Positions 1 through 5,582 of a stretch of 18,561 nucleotides of DNA are shown here, piece after piece; position 1 is the first letter of the stretch, and each line of letters starts with the position of its first letter. Under the pieces are notes generated by a model, which saw only the letters and a program-made list of their open reading frames with translations, did no database searches and had not been told where the DNA came from. The position numbers and the translations under genes are program-made. The DNA comes from CAYRHS01 sp964424125 (GTDB lineage Bacteria; Actinomycetota; Acidimicrobiia; IMCC26256; JAOSJL01): positions 1-18,561 of the forward strand of contig CAYRHS010000053.1 of NCBI GenBank assembly GCA_964424125.1, in the 5' to 3' direction.

Positions 1-57
1 GGAGTGCACGCCGCCCTGTCAAGGCGGAGGTCGCGGGTTCAAATCCCGTCAGGACCG
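1..57 (+). tRNA. tRNA-Asp (anticodon GTC), 5' part cut by the window edge
   Basis: The anticodon arm is complete: stem 11-15/23-27 around a 7-base loop with GTC at 18-20, which reads Asp. The T arm follows (stem 33-37/45-49, loop TTCAAAT at 38-44). Next come the 3' acceptor strand CAGGACC at 50-56 and discriminator G57, as usual for tRNA-Asp. No CCA is encoded after it. The 5' acceptor strand and most of the D arm lie outside the window, so this is a truncation by the window and not a broken gene. Confidence 0.95.
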
Positions 58-88
58 CTCGGGTGCGAGCCCTGCTCGTGCCCGGCCC

Positions 89-164
89 GGCCGGGTAGCT
101 CAGTTGGCAGAGCACACGCCTGAAAAGCGTGGGGTCGCCGGATCGACGCCGGCCCCGGCCACCA
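89..164 (+). tRNA. tRNA-Phe (anticodon GAA) with encoded CCA
   Basis: A full cloverleaf can be drawn. The acceptor is GGCCGGG (89-95) with CCCGGCC (154-160), and the D stem is GCTC/GAGC (98-101/110-113). The anticodon stem 115-119/127-131 holds GAA at 122-124, and the T stem GCCGG/CCGGC is at 137-141/149-153. Discriminator A161 is followed by an encoded CCA at 162-164. The T loop reads ATCGACG, so the usual T54 is A and position 60 is G, which is atypical. It lies 31 bases after tRNA-Asp and is probably co-transcribed with it. Confidence 0.95.
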
Positions 165-185
165 CGGACACGACCGGCGCACGCG

Positions 186-217
186 ACGACGCCGGGCCGC
201 GTGGGCCCGGCGGTCGT
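186..217. terminator. Strong hairpin between tRNA-Phe and bldC, probable bidirectional terminator
   Basis: GCCGGGCC (191-198) pairs perfectly with GGCCCGGC (204-211) around a 5-base loop. The stem can be extended by ACGAC (186-190) with GTCGT (213-217) across one bulged G. There is no T tract on either side. It sits between the convergent ends of the tRNA genes and bldC, where a terminator for both is expected. Actinobacterial terminators often lack a U tail, so the call rests on structure and position. Confidence 0.55.
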
Positions 218-241
218 ACGCAGTTGGACCTGGACGGCGCC

Positions 242-463
242 CTAGACGTCTGAGCCTTCCTCGACCTGCTCGAGGAACCGCCGGATCTCCGACGCACGAA
301 AGCGGCGGTGGCCGCCGAGCGTCCGGATCGCCGAGATCTTGCCGGCCCGCGCCCAGCGGGTCACGGTCTTGGGGTTCACCCGGAACATCGCTGCCACTTC
401 TGAAGGGGTCAGAAGCTGATCGTGCTCGATCGGGTTGTCCATCGGGTCTTGCGCCTTGGCCAT
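242..463 (-). CDS. bldC: BldC-family MerR-like helix-turn-helix DNA-binding protein
   Basis: This 73-residue protein is one AlpA/MerR-type DNA-binding domain with no effector domain. The core runs from about residue 18: a helix beginning LTPSEVAAMFRV, the recognition region PKTVTRWARAGK, and the wing TLGGHRRFR with the conserved GGHRR. It ends in a short helix rich in E and R. Size and sequence match Streptomyces BldC (68 residues), a developmental regulator that binds direct repeats cooperatively. I chose the ATG at 461-463 because family members start just before this domain. A purine-rich stretch (GGAGAG, about 11 bases upstream, then AGAAGAG) could serve as ribosome binding site. Longer in-frame extensions upstream encode low-complexity sequence that looks non-coding. 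Its target genes here cannot be told from sequence. Confidence 0.9.
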   Translation of the reverse strand: MAKAQDPMDNPIEHDQLLTPSEVAAMFRVNPKTVTRWARAGKISAIRTLGGHRRFRASEIRRFLEQVEEGSDV

Positions 464-910
464 TCTCTTCTGCTCTCTCCGTTGCTTGCCGGGCACCGGG
501 CTCCGCCCACGGCACCGAGCGCCGGGCCGTCCTTCCGAGCCCGGGACGTCCGCTGGCCCTTCCCCGAACTGGTCATCCGAGCGAAGAGCGCTCGGGCGGC
601 CCGCACGGTTCCGGTGAATCCACCGGACTGTCCCATTTCCAACGTAGATTATCGCTTGGGCATTCCGTGTGCGATAGCTTGATTGTATCATTCTCTAGCG
701 CAGACCGGGCTAGTCATCGCAGATTGCCCTTGTACTGCGGCGATCTTGTGCGCGACCGATGCGAGCCTGACGGATCACGCGCAGTCAACTACCGTCCACC
801 CTCCGCGACACGAAAAAGCCCGGGGCCCGCCACGAAGCCCCCCGGACCGCCCCGACCGGTTGCCGTGACCGGCCCGAGGATCGAGCCGGGCGCGGTCGTA
901 CACTGCCGCG
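464..910. promoter_or_regulatory. 447-bp non-coding region between divergent bldC and parA, with an A/T-richer core
   Basis: No convincing gene lies here. Bases about 636-745 are clearly richer in A and T than the rest of the window, which suits promoters for the divergent bldC and parA. On the - strand, TACAAT (687-682) and TAATCT (651-646) could be -10 boxes for bldC. On the + strand, TAGATT (645-650) and TATCAT (686-691) also fit. None has a good -35 box at 16-19 bases, so I do not choose between them. The right end holds a - strand hairpin with a T tract and the parA -10 box, listed separately. Confidence 0.4.
813..845 (-). terminator. Possible intrinsic terminator facing bldC (minus strand)
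   Basis: Read on the - strand, CCGGGG (845-840) can pair with CCCCGG (825-820). Two bases later comes a run of five T (817-813), the form of an intrinsic terminator. A shorter alternative stem (GGGGC/GCCCC) competes. No - strand gene ends here, so it would stop antisense transcription from parA or sit in a long bldC leader. It may be chance. Confidence 0.25.
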
Positions 911-911
911 G
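899..911 (+). promoter_or_regulatory. -10 element of parA placed for a leaderless transcript
   Basis: TACACT at 899-904 fits the actinobacterial -10 consensus TANNNT. Exactly six bases separate it from the GTG start at 911, so transcription would begin on the first base of the start codon. No Shine-Dalgarno sequence precedes the GTG, which agrees with a leaderless mRNA. I see no good -35 box. Confidence 0.5.
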
Positions 912-1678
912 TGTCCCGGGTCCTCGCAGTCGCGAACCAAAAGGGCGGCGTCGCCAAGACCACCACCGTGCACACCCTCGGGGTGGCGCTCGCCGAGCTC
1001 GGTGACCGGGTGCTCCTCGTCGACCTCGACGCGCAGTCGTGTCTCACCTGGTCTCTCGGCCTCGACCCCGAGGCGCTGCGCGCCAACCTGCACGACGTGC
1101 TCACCGGCAACCTGCCCGCGTCCGAGATCAGAGTCTCCGCGGGCAAGGTCGATCTGCTCCCGTCCGCGATCGATCTCGCGGGATCCGAGGTGCACCTCTT
1201 GACCAAGGTGGGCCGCGAGCACGCGCTCACCCGCGCGCTGCAACCCATGCTCGACGAGTACGACGTCGTGCTCGTGGACTGTCCGCCCTCGCTCGGCATC
1301 CTGACCATCAACGGGCTCACCGCCGCCCGCGAGGTCGTGATCCCCTTGCAGTGCGAGACCCTCAGCCATCGTGGCGTCGGTCAGCTCCTGGAGACGATCG
1401 AAGACGTGCGGTCGTTCACCAACCCCCGGCTCGCCGTCCGCGGCGTCGTCGCGACCATGTTCGACGGACGCACCCGACACGCTCGGGAGGTGCTCGAGGA
1501 CGTCGGGGAGCGCTACGGGTTGCCGGTGGTCCAACCGCCGATCCCGAAGTCGATCCGCTTCGCCGAGGCGCCGGCGCGAGGGATGTGCATCCTCGAGCAC
1601 GCGCCCTCGTCTCGCGGAGCCGAGGCCTACCGACAGCTCGCGGCCACCCTGCGAGCCACGATCCCTGATCCCGAATGA
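911..1678 (+). CDS. ParA/Soj-family ATPase, orphan (no parB adjacent)
   Basis: This 255-residue protein is a chromosome-type ParA without an N-terminal DNA-binding extension. The deviant Walker A motif KGGVAKTT spans residues 11-18 with the signature lysine K11. Walker A' is VDLDAQ (37-42), and Walker B is VVLVDCPPS with D123. The family forms ATP-dependent dimers that bind DNA or membrane-linked partners and position cargo such as chromosomes or plasmids. No parB, parS-like repeat or replication gene lies nearby, so its cargo is unknown. It starts with GTG right after a -10 box, probably leaderless. Its stop overlaps the next gene's start (ATGA at 1675-1678), which suggests coupled translation and a partner role for that small zinc-ribbon protein. 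Family assignment is firm; biological role is not. Confidence 0.93.
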   Translation: MSRVLAVANQKGGVAKTTTVHTLGVALAELGDRVLLVDLDAQSCLTWSLGLDPEALRANLHDVLTGNLPASEIRVSAGKVDLLPSAIDLAGSEVHLLTKVGREHALTRALQPMLDEYDVVLVDCPPSLGILTINGLTAAREVVIPLQCETLSHRGVGQLLETIEDVRSFTNPRLAVRGVVATMFDGRTRHAREVLEDVGERYGLPVVQPPIPKSIRFAEAPARGMCILEHAPSSRGAEAYRQLAATLRATIPDPE

Positions 1679-1995
1679 GCGCCTCGGGTTCCGACGGACG
1701 GCGGGCGCTCTACTCGGTTCCGGCCGCGTCGCCGGCCGACGATGAAGACGAGAGTGAGCAGCACCCGGAACGTGCGCCCGGCAAGGAAGCGCTCTACTCG
1801 GCCGCGGGCCGGCGTCCGGGCACGGTCGTGCTGGAGTGCTCTTCGTGCGGCGCGTGCACCCGGGTGAGCTGGTTGGACCTCGCGCGTCGCCATCTGCCCG
1901 TACCCGTATGGATCCCGGGCCGGCGCTTCTCGCGACGGCTGCCGTGCCCGGCGTGCGAACGACGCACCTGGGTCGGGGTCCGCTGGCTGGCCTGA
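1675..1995 (+). CDS. Small zinc-ribbon protein coupled to ParA, with two ALYS motifs
   Basis: This is a 106-residue protein of unknown function. The N-terminal half looks disordered and acidic, and contains the short motif ALYS twice: GRRALYS at residues 8-14 and KEALYSAAG at 37-45. The C-terminal half has two CxxC pairs, C55/C58 (with C61 close by) and C91/C94. They flank a basic, aromatic segment (IPGRRFSRR), as in a zinc ribbon. The ATG overlaps the parA stop by four bases, so the two are probably translated together. By analogy with ParA partners whose basic N-terminal peptide touches the ATPase, the repeated arginine-ALYS segment could be the contact; that is inference. The gene runs convergently toward purM with a 12-bp gap. 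Confidence 0.75.
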   Translation: MSASGSDGRRALYSVPAASPADDEDESEQHPERAPGKEALYSAAGRRPGTVVLECSSCGACTRVSWLDLARRHLPVPVWIPGRRFSRRLPCPACERRTWVGVRWLA

Positions 1996-2007
1996 CCGGC
2001 GGGAGCC

Positions 2008-3066
2008 TCAGGGAAGCAGGCGGACCTGGCCGGATCCGTCGACGATCTCGCCCACGAGCCACGCGTCGTGCCCCGCGGTGCGGGCGGCGTCGACGGCCCG
2101 GAACACGTCCTGTTCCGCGACGACCGCAAGCATCCCGAGGCCGAGGTTGAACACCTGCTCCATCTCGTCCTCGGGGACGGACCCGGCGGCACGGATCTCC
2201 TCGAAGATCCGCGGCTCCTCCCAGCGGCGGCGATGCAGGACCGCGTCGCATCGATGGGGGAGCACACGGGAGAGGTTGCCCGGGATCCCGCCTCCGGTCA
2301 CGTGCGCGAACGCGTGCACCTCCACGTGGCGCCGCATCGCGCCCAGCGCGGGTGCGTAGACGAGGCTGGGGCGGAGCAGCTCCTCGCCGAGCGAGTGGCG
2401 CGCCCCCCTCCACGCCGGGCCGGTCAGGCTCCGCCCCGCGCGGTCGAGCAGCGCGCCGCGCGCCAGCGAGTACCCGTTGCAACGCAACCCGCGGCTGCCG
2501 AGGCCGACGACCCGATCGCCGGGGGCCACGCTGCGGGGCAAAACCTGGCGGCGCTCGACGACGCCGACCGCGAAGCCGACGAGATCGAACTCGCCGGGCT
2601 CCATGATGCCGGGGTGCTCCGACATCTCGCCGCCCAGCAACGCGGCGCCCGCCTGTCGGCAGCCTTCCGCGACGCCGGCGACGATGTCGTCGACGAGGTC
2701 GGGGTCGAGCTTGCCGAGCGAGATGTAGTCGAGGAAGAAGAGCGGCGTCGCGCCCTGGACCGCGATGTCGTCGACCGACATCGCCACCAGGTCGATCCCG
2801 ATCGTGTCGAAGGAGCCGACGGCGCGGGCCACAAGGGACTTGGTCCCCACACCATCGGTCGACGAGACCAGCAACGGTTGGTCGTAGCCACGAGGCTCGA
2901 AGGCGAACAGCCCTCCGAAGCCACCGATGTCGCCGACCACCTCGGGGCGGAACGTGCTCCGCACGTGTTCCTTGATGCGCTCGACGGCCTGGTCGCCGGC
3001 GCCGATGTCGACGCCGGCGGCGCGATAGGTCAGTGGCTTGTCTTCGTCGCCCTTGCGACCGCTCAC
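2008..3066 (-). CDS. purM: Phosphoribosylformylglycinamidine cyclo-ligase (AIR synthetase)
   Basis: This 352-residue protein catalyses ATP-dependent ring closure of FGAM to AIR, step 5 of IMP synthesis, in the cytoplasm. Family landmarks appear in order: YRAAGVDIGAGD near the N terminus, GGFGGLF, STDGVGTK, GIDLVAMSVDDI, GGEMSEHPG, and HVTGGGIPGN. These are ATP and substrate sites of the PurM/PurL fold. I chose the GTG at 3064-3066 because it overlaps the purF stop as GTGA and gives a normal length. The open frame extends 29 codons further into purF, but that segment is arginine-rich shadow sequence. It is second in a purF-purM unit and almost certainly translationally coupled. It ends 12 bp from the convergent zinc-ribbon gene. 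Confidence 0.96.
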   Translation of the reverse strand: MSGRKGDEDKPLTYRAAGVDIGAGDQAVERIKEHVRSTFRPEVVGDIGGFGGLFAFEPRGYDQPLLVSSTDGVGTKSLVARAVGSFDTIGIDLVAMSVDDIAVQGATPLFFLDYISLGKLDPDLVDDIVAGVAEGCRQAGAALLGGEMSEHPGIMEPGEFDLVGFAVGVVERRQVLPRSVAPGDRVVGLGSRGLRCNGYSLARGALLDRAGRSLTGPAWRGARHSLGEELLRPSLVYAPALGAMRRHVEVHAFAHVTGGGIPGNLSRVLPHRCDAVLHRRRWEEPRIFEEIRAAGSVPEDEMEQVFNLGLGMLAVVAEQDVFRAVDAARTAGHDAWLVGEIVDGSGQVRLLP

Positions 3067-4547
3067 GCGTGGACGTCCTCGCCCTCGGGGAGCTCGAGCA
3101 CGTCCTTGCTGAGCCCGTCGGGCACCGAGACCGGGTACTTGCCCGAGAGACACGCCGTGCAGAACGCGTCGGAGCGAGCACCGGTCGCCTCGAGGAGGCG
3201 CTCGAGCTCGAGGTACGCGAGCGAATCGGCGCCGACGTAGTCGCAGATCTCCCCGACCGACATGTCGGCCGCGAGCAGCTCAGAACGGCGACCCGTGTCC
3301 ATGCCGTAGAAGCACGGCCAGCGGTACGGCGGCGACGAGATGCGCAGATGCACCTCAGCCGCGCCGGCCTCGCGCAGCATGCTCACGATCTGGCGCGTGG
3401 TCGTGCCCCGGACGATCGAGTCGTCGACGACGACGAGACGCTTGCCGCGGATGTTTTCCACCAGCGGATTGAGCTTCAGCCGCACGCCGACGCCCCTGAG
3501 CTGTTGGCTCGGCGCGATGAACGTTCGTCCGACGTAGCGGTTCTTCACCAGGCCGTCCCCGTACGGGATCCCCGCGGCGCGAGCGAAGCCCTGCGCGGCC
3601 GGGATCCCCGACTCGGGTACCGGCATCACCATGTCGGCGCGCGCCGGTGACTGACCGGCGAGTGCCTCTCCCATGCGTTGACGCGCGGCGTGCACGCTCT
3701 GGCTGTACAGCGTGCTGTCGGGTCGGGCGAAGTACACGAACTCGAACAGGCAGAGCGTCGGGTTCGGCTCGGCCCACTGGTGCTCCCGGAGCCCCGAGGC
3801 GTCGATCACGACCATCTCGCCTGGCTGGACATCGCGGACGAAGTGCGCACCGACGATGTCCAGCGCCGCGGACTCGCTGGCCAGGACCCAACCGCCTTCC
3901 ATCCGCCCGATCACGAGCGGACGGAAGCCGTGCCGGTCCCGGACCCCGATGATGTGCGCCTCGTCCATGAGGACGAGCGAGAAGGCGCCCTCCAACCGCG
4001 GCAGCACCGCCTGGAGCGCCAGCTCGAGGTCACGCCCGTCGGAACGGAGCTCCGGGCCGTAGGAGCGAGCCAGGAGGGCCGCGACGAGGTCGGAGTCGCT
4101 GGTGGAATCGGCCACCGACGCGTCGGCGACGAGGCCGGGAAGCTGTCCCAAGGCGTCGGCGAGCTCGCCCGTGTTGGTGAGGTTGCCGTTGTGCGCGAGC
4201 GCGAAGCCGGCGTCGGCAACGGACCGGTAGACGGGCTGGGCGTTGCGCCAGTCAGAGGAGCCGGTGGTCGAGTACCGCACGTGGCCGATCGCGAGGTGGC
4301 CGTCGAGCGCCGCGAGTCGCCGCTCGTCGAAGACCTGGGTCACGAGGCCCATGTCCTTGACCGCGGTGATCGTCTCGCCGTCGCTGGTCGCGATGCCGGC
4401 CGATTCCTGGCCCCGGTGCTGGAGCGCGTAGAGCCCGAAGTACGAGAGCCCGGCGACCGGTTGCCCCGGTGCGTACACGCCGAAGACCCCGCAGGACTCG
4501 CCGACCCGACGGTCGACGGCGGCAGGGGGTGGCTCCGCGTCGTCCAT
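3063..4547 (-). CDS. purF: Amidophosphoribosyltransferase, Fe-S type
   Basis: This enzyme of about 494 residues catalyses the first committed step of purine synthesis: PRPP plus glutamine gives phosphoribosylamine. A short propeptide precedes the N-terminal nucleophile Cys19 (ESCGVFGVY), which should be exposed by cleavage. The glutaminase half includes RYSTTG and HNGNL. The transferase half has the PRPP loop VVVDDSIVRGTT near 372-384. Four cysteines sit where the Bacillus subtilis type holds its [4Fe-4S] cluster: C266 (CLFEFVYFARPDS), C412 (PCFYGMDT), and C463/C466 (CTACLSGKYP). The ATG at 4545-4547 is preferred; an in-frame GTG one codon earlier (4548-4550) is equally possible. GATACT, four to seven bases upstream, may be a -10 box for a nearly leaderless mRNA. 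The stop overlaps the purM start (GTGA). Confidence 0.97.
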   Translation of the reverse strand: MDDAEPPPAAVDRRVGESCGVFGVYAPGQPVAGLSYFGLYALQHRGQESAGIATSDGETITAVKDMGLVTQVFDERRLAALDGHLAIGHVRYSTTGSSDWRNAQPVYRSVADAGFALAHNGNLTNTGELADALGQLPGLVADASVADSTSDSDLVAALLARSYGPELRSDGRDLELALQAVLPRLEGAFSLVLMDEAHIIGVRDRHGFRPLVIGRMEGGWVLASESAALDIVGAHFVRDVQPGEMVVIDASGLREHQWAEPNPTLCLFEFVYFARPDSTLYSQSVHAARQRMGEALAGQSPARADMVMPVPESGIPAAQGFARAAGIPYGDGLVKNRYVGRTFIAPSQQLRGVGVRLKLNPLVENIRGKRLVVVDDSIVRGTTTRQIVSMLREAGAAEVHLRISSPPYRWPCFYGMDTGRRSELLAADMSVGEICDYVGADSLAYLELERLLEATGARSDAFCTACLSGKYPVSVPDGLSKDVLELPEGEDVHA

Positions 4548-4597
4548 CACCGCCAGTATCCCACGCCGATTAGCGACTTCTTGGACCCGCGCCTCGC

Positions 4598-4636
4598 TTG
4601 ACCACGAGCCCGTGTCCGTTCCGATACGTTCGCCGC
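4598..4636 (+). promoter_or_regulatory. Candidate promoter for the mini-ORF and PHP gene
   Basis: TACGTT (4625-4630) fits TANNNT and lies six bases before an ATG at 4637, the spacing expected for a leaderless transcript. TTGACC at 4598-4603 matches the -35 consensus in five of six positions, but the 21-base spacer to TACGTT is too long. With the overlapping box CGATAC (4622) the spacer would be 18. The region lies in the roughly 90-bp divergent gap between purF and the PHP gene. Confidence 0.4.
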
Positions 4637-4696
4637 ATGGGCATCAACGACGCCGGGGCCGGCCCCTCGTCCCGCGGGGCCTGGCCGCGCCCGTGA
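4637..4696 (+). CDS. 19-codon mini-ORF coupled to the PHP gene (possible leader peptide)
   Basis: An ATG at 4637 opens a 19-codon frame (start MGINDAGAG, end WPRP) whose TGA at 4694-4696 overlaps the GTG start of the PHP gene as GTGA. The ATG lies six bases after a TANNNT box, so it could be the first codon of a leaderless mRNA. In that arrangement ribosomes would reach the PHP gene by termination and restart. The peptide matches nothing I recognise and has no run of rare or regulatory codons. It could be a chance frame, with the PHP gene starting independently at its GTG. Confidence 0.35.
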   Translation: MGINDAGAGPSSRGAWPRP

Positions 4697-5538
4697 TCGA
4701 CCTCCACACCCACTCCAACGCCTCCGACGGAACCGATCCTCCGGCGGAGGTGGTCGCCCTGGCGGCGGCGGCTCGATGCTCGGCCGTCGCCCTCACCGAC
4801 CACGACACGCTCGACCACGTGGCTGCCGCGCGCGAGGCGGGCGCCGAGCTCGGTTTGCGCGTCGTCCCCGGCTGCGAGCTCTCGTGCGAGGTTCGCGGCC
4901 GCGCGCCCGGGTCGATGCACCTGCTCGTCTACTTCGTCGACGACGCGCCCGGGCCCCTCGCCGACCAGCTCGCCCGCCTCCGTGCGGCGCGCGACGAGCG
5001 TAACGTCGGGATGGTCGAGCGGCTCCGGGAGGCGGGCTTCGACATCACGGTCGAGGACGTCCGGGCCGTCGCGGGCGACGCGACCGTCGGGCGTCCCCAC
5101 ATCGCGCAGGTGCTCGTGGACCGGGGGGACGTGAGCTCGATCGACGAGGCCTTCCGACGATGGCTCGCCAAGGGCCGGCCCGCGTACCGGGAGCGGTTGC
5201 GGCTGGAGCCCGAGGACGCGATCGACCTCGCCCACGCCTCGGGGGCGGTCAGCTCGCTCGCGCATCCCCGCTCGCTCGGGCTCGACGGGGACGAGCTCGA
5301 CGAGTTCGTCGCCGGGTTGCACGCCACAGGTCTCGACGCGCTCGAGAGCGAGTACGGGGCCTACACGCCCGACGTAAGGAGCGAGCTGTCCGAGCTCGCG
5401 GCACGACACGGGCTCGCGCGCACCGGTGGGTCCGACTACCACGGCACCCGCAAGCCCGGTCTCGCGGTCGGCGTCGCCACCGGCGATCTGTCGGTCGACG
5501 GCGAGCTGCTCGACCGTCTGGAAGCCCGGCGTCCCTGA
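4693..5538 (+). CDS. PHP-domain metal-dependent phosphoesterase (TrpH/YciV/RNase AM-like)
   Basis: This 281-residue PHP phosphoesterase has its metal ligands in the usual order: HTH at residues 5-7 with D12 following, LTDHD at 34-38, CE at 61-62, SLAHPRS in the middle, and GGSDYHG near the C terminus. Known relatives of this architecture remove phosphate from 3',5'-nucleoside bisphosphates or trim RNA 5' ends. The exact substrate here is unknown. I chose the GTG at 4693 because the family begins almost directly with IDLHTHS. The open frame continues 27 codons upstream with non-family sequence. It is divergent from purF and convergent with purL, with a hairpin between. A nucleotide substrate would suit the purine setting, but that is inference. 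Confidence 0.88.
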   Translation: MIDLHTHSNASDGTDPPAEVVALAAAARCSAVALTDHDTLDHVAAAREAGAELGLRVVPGCELSCEVRGRAPGSMHLLVYFVDDAPGPLADQLARLRAARDERNVGMVERLREAGFDITVEDVRAVAGDATVGRPHIAQVLVDRGDVSSIDEAFRRWLAKGRPAYRERLRLEPEDAIDLAHASGAVSSLAHPRSLGLDGDELDEFVAGLHATGLDALESEYGAYTPDVRSELSELAARHGLARTGGSDYHGTRKPGLAVGVATGDLSVDGELLDRLEARRP

Positions 5539-5558
5539 CCCCCGAGGTGTGCCGCCAC

Positions 5559-5576
5559 GCTGCCGTCTGCGGCAGC
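5559..5576. terminator. Hairpin between convergent PHP gene and purL
   Basis: GCTGCCG (5559-5565) and CGGCAGC (5570-5576) form a perfect 7-bp stem with a TCTG loop in the 44-bp gap between two convergent genes. Because the stem is symmetrical it could serve both strands. There is no T tract, so this would be a U-less terminator of the kind common in high-GC bacteria. Confidence 0.5.
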
Positions 5577-5582
5577 TGCGCG

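Noticed and set aside
464..910. A purine riboswitch, parS-like site or small RNA in the long non-coding region
   Set aside because: I could not find a purine riboswitch core, a parS-like inverted repeat or a convincing RNA structure other than the hairpin listed.
785..3181. A 798-codon open frame on the - strand across parA and purM
   Set aside because: It is arginine-rich with no domain, antisense to parA and out of frame with purM. Both of those have clear family motifs in their own frames.
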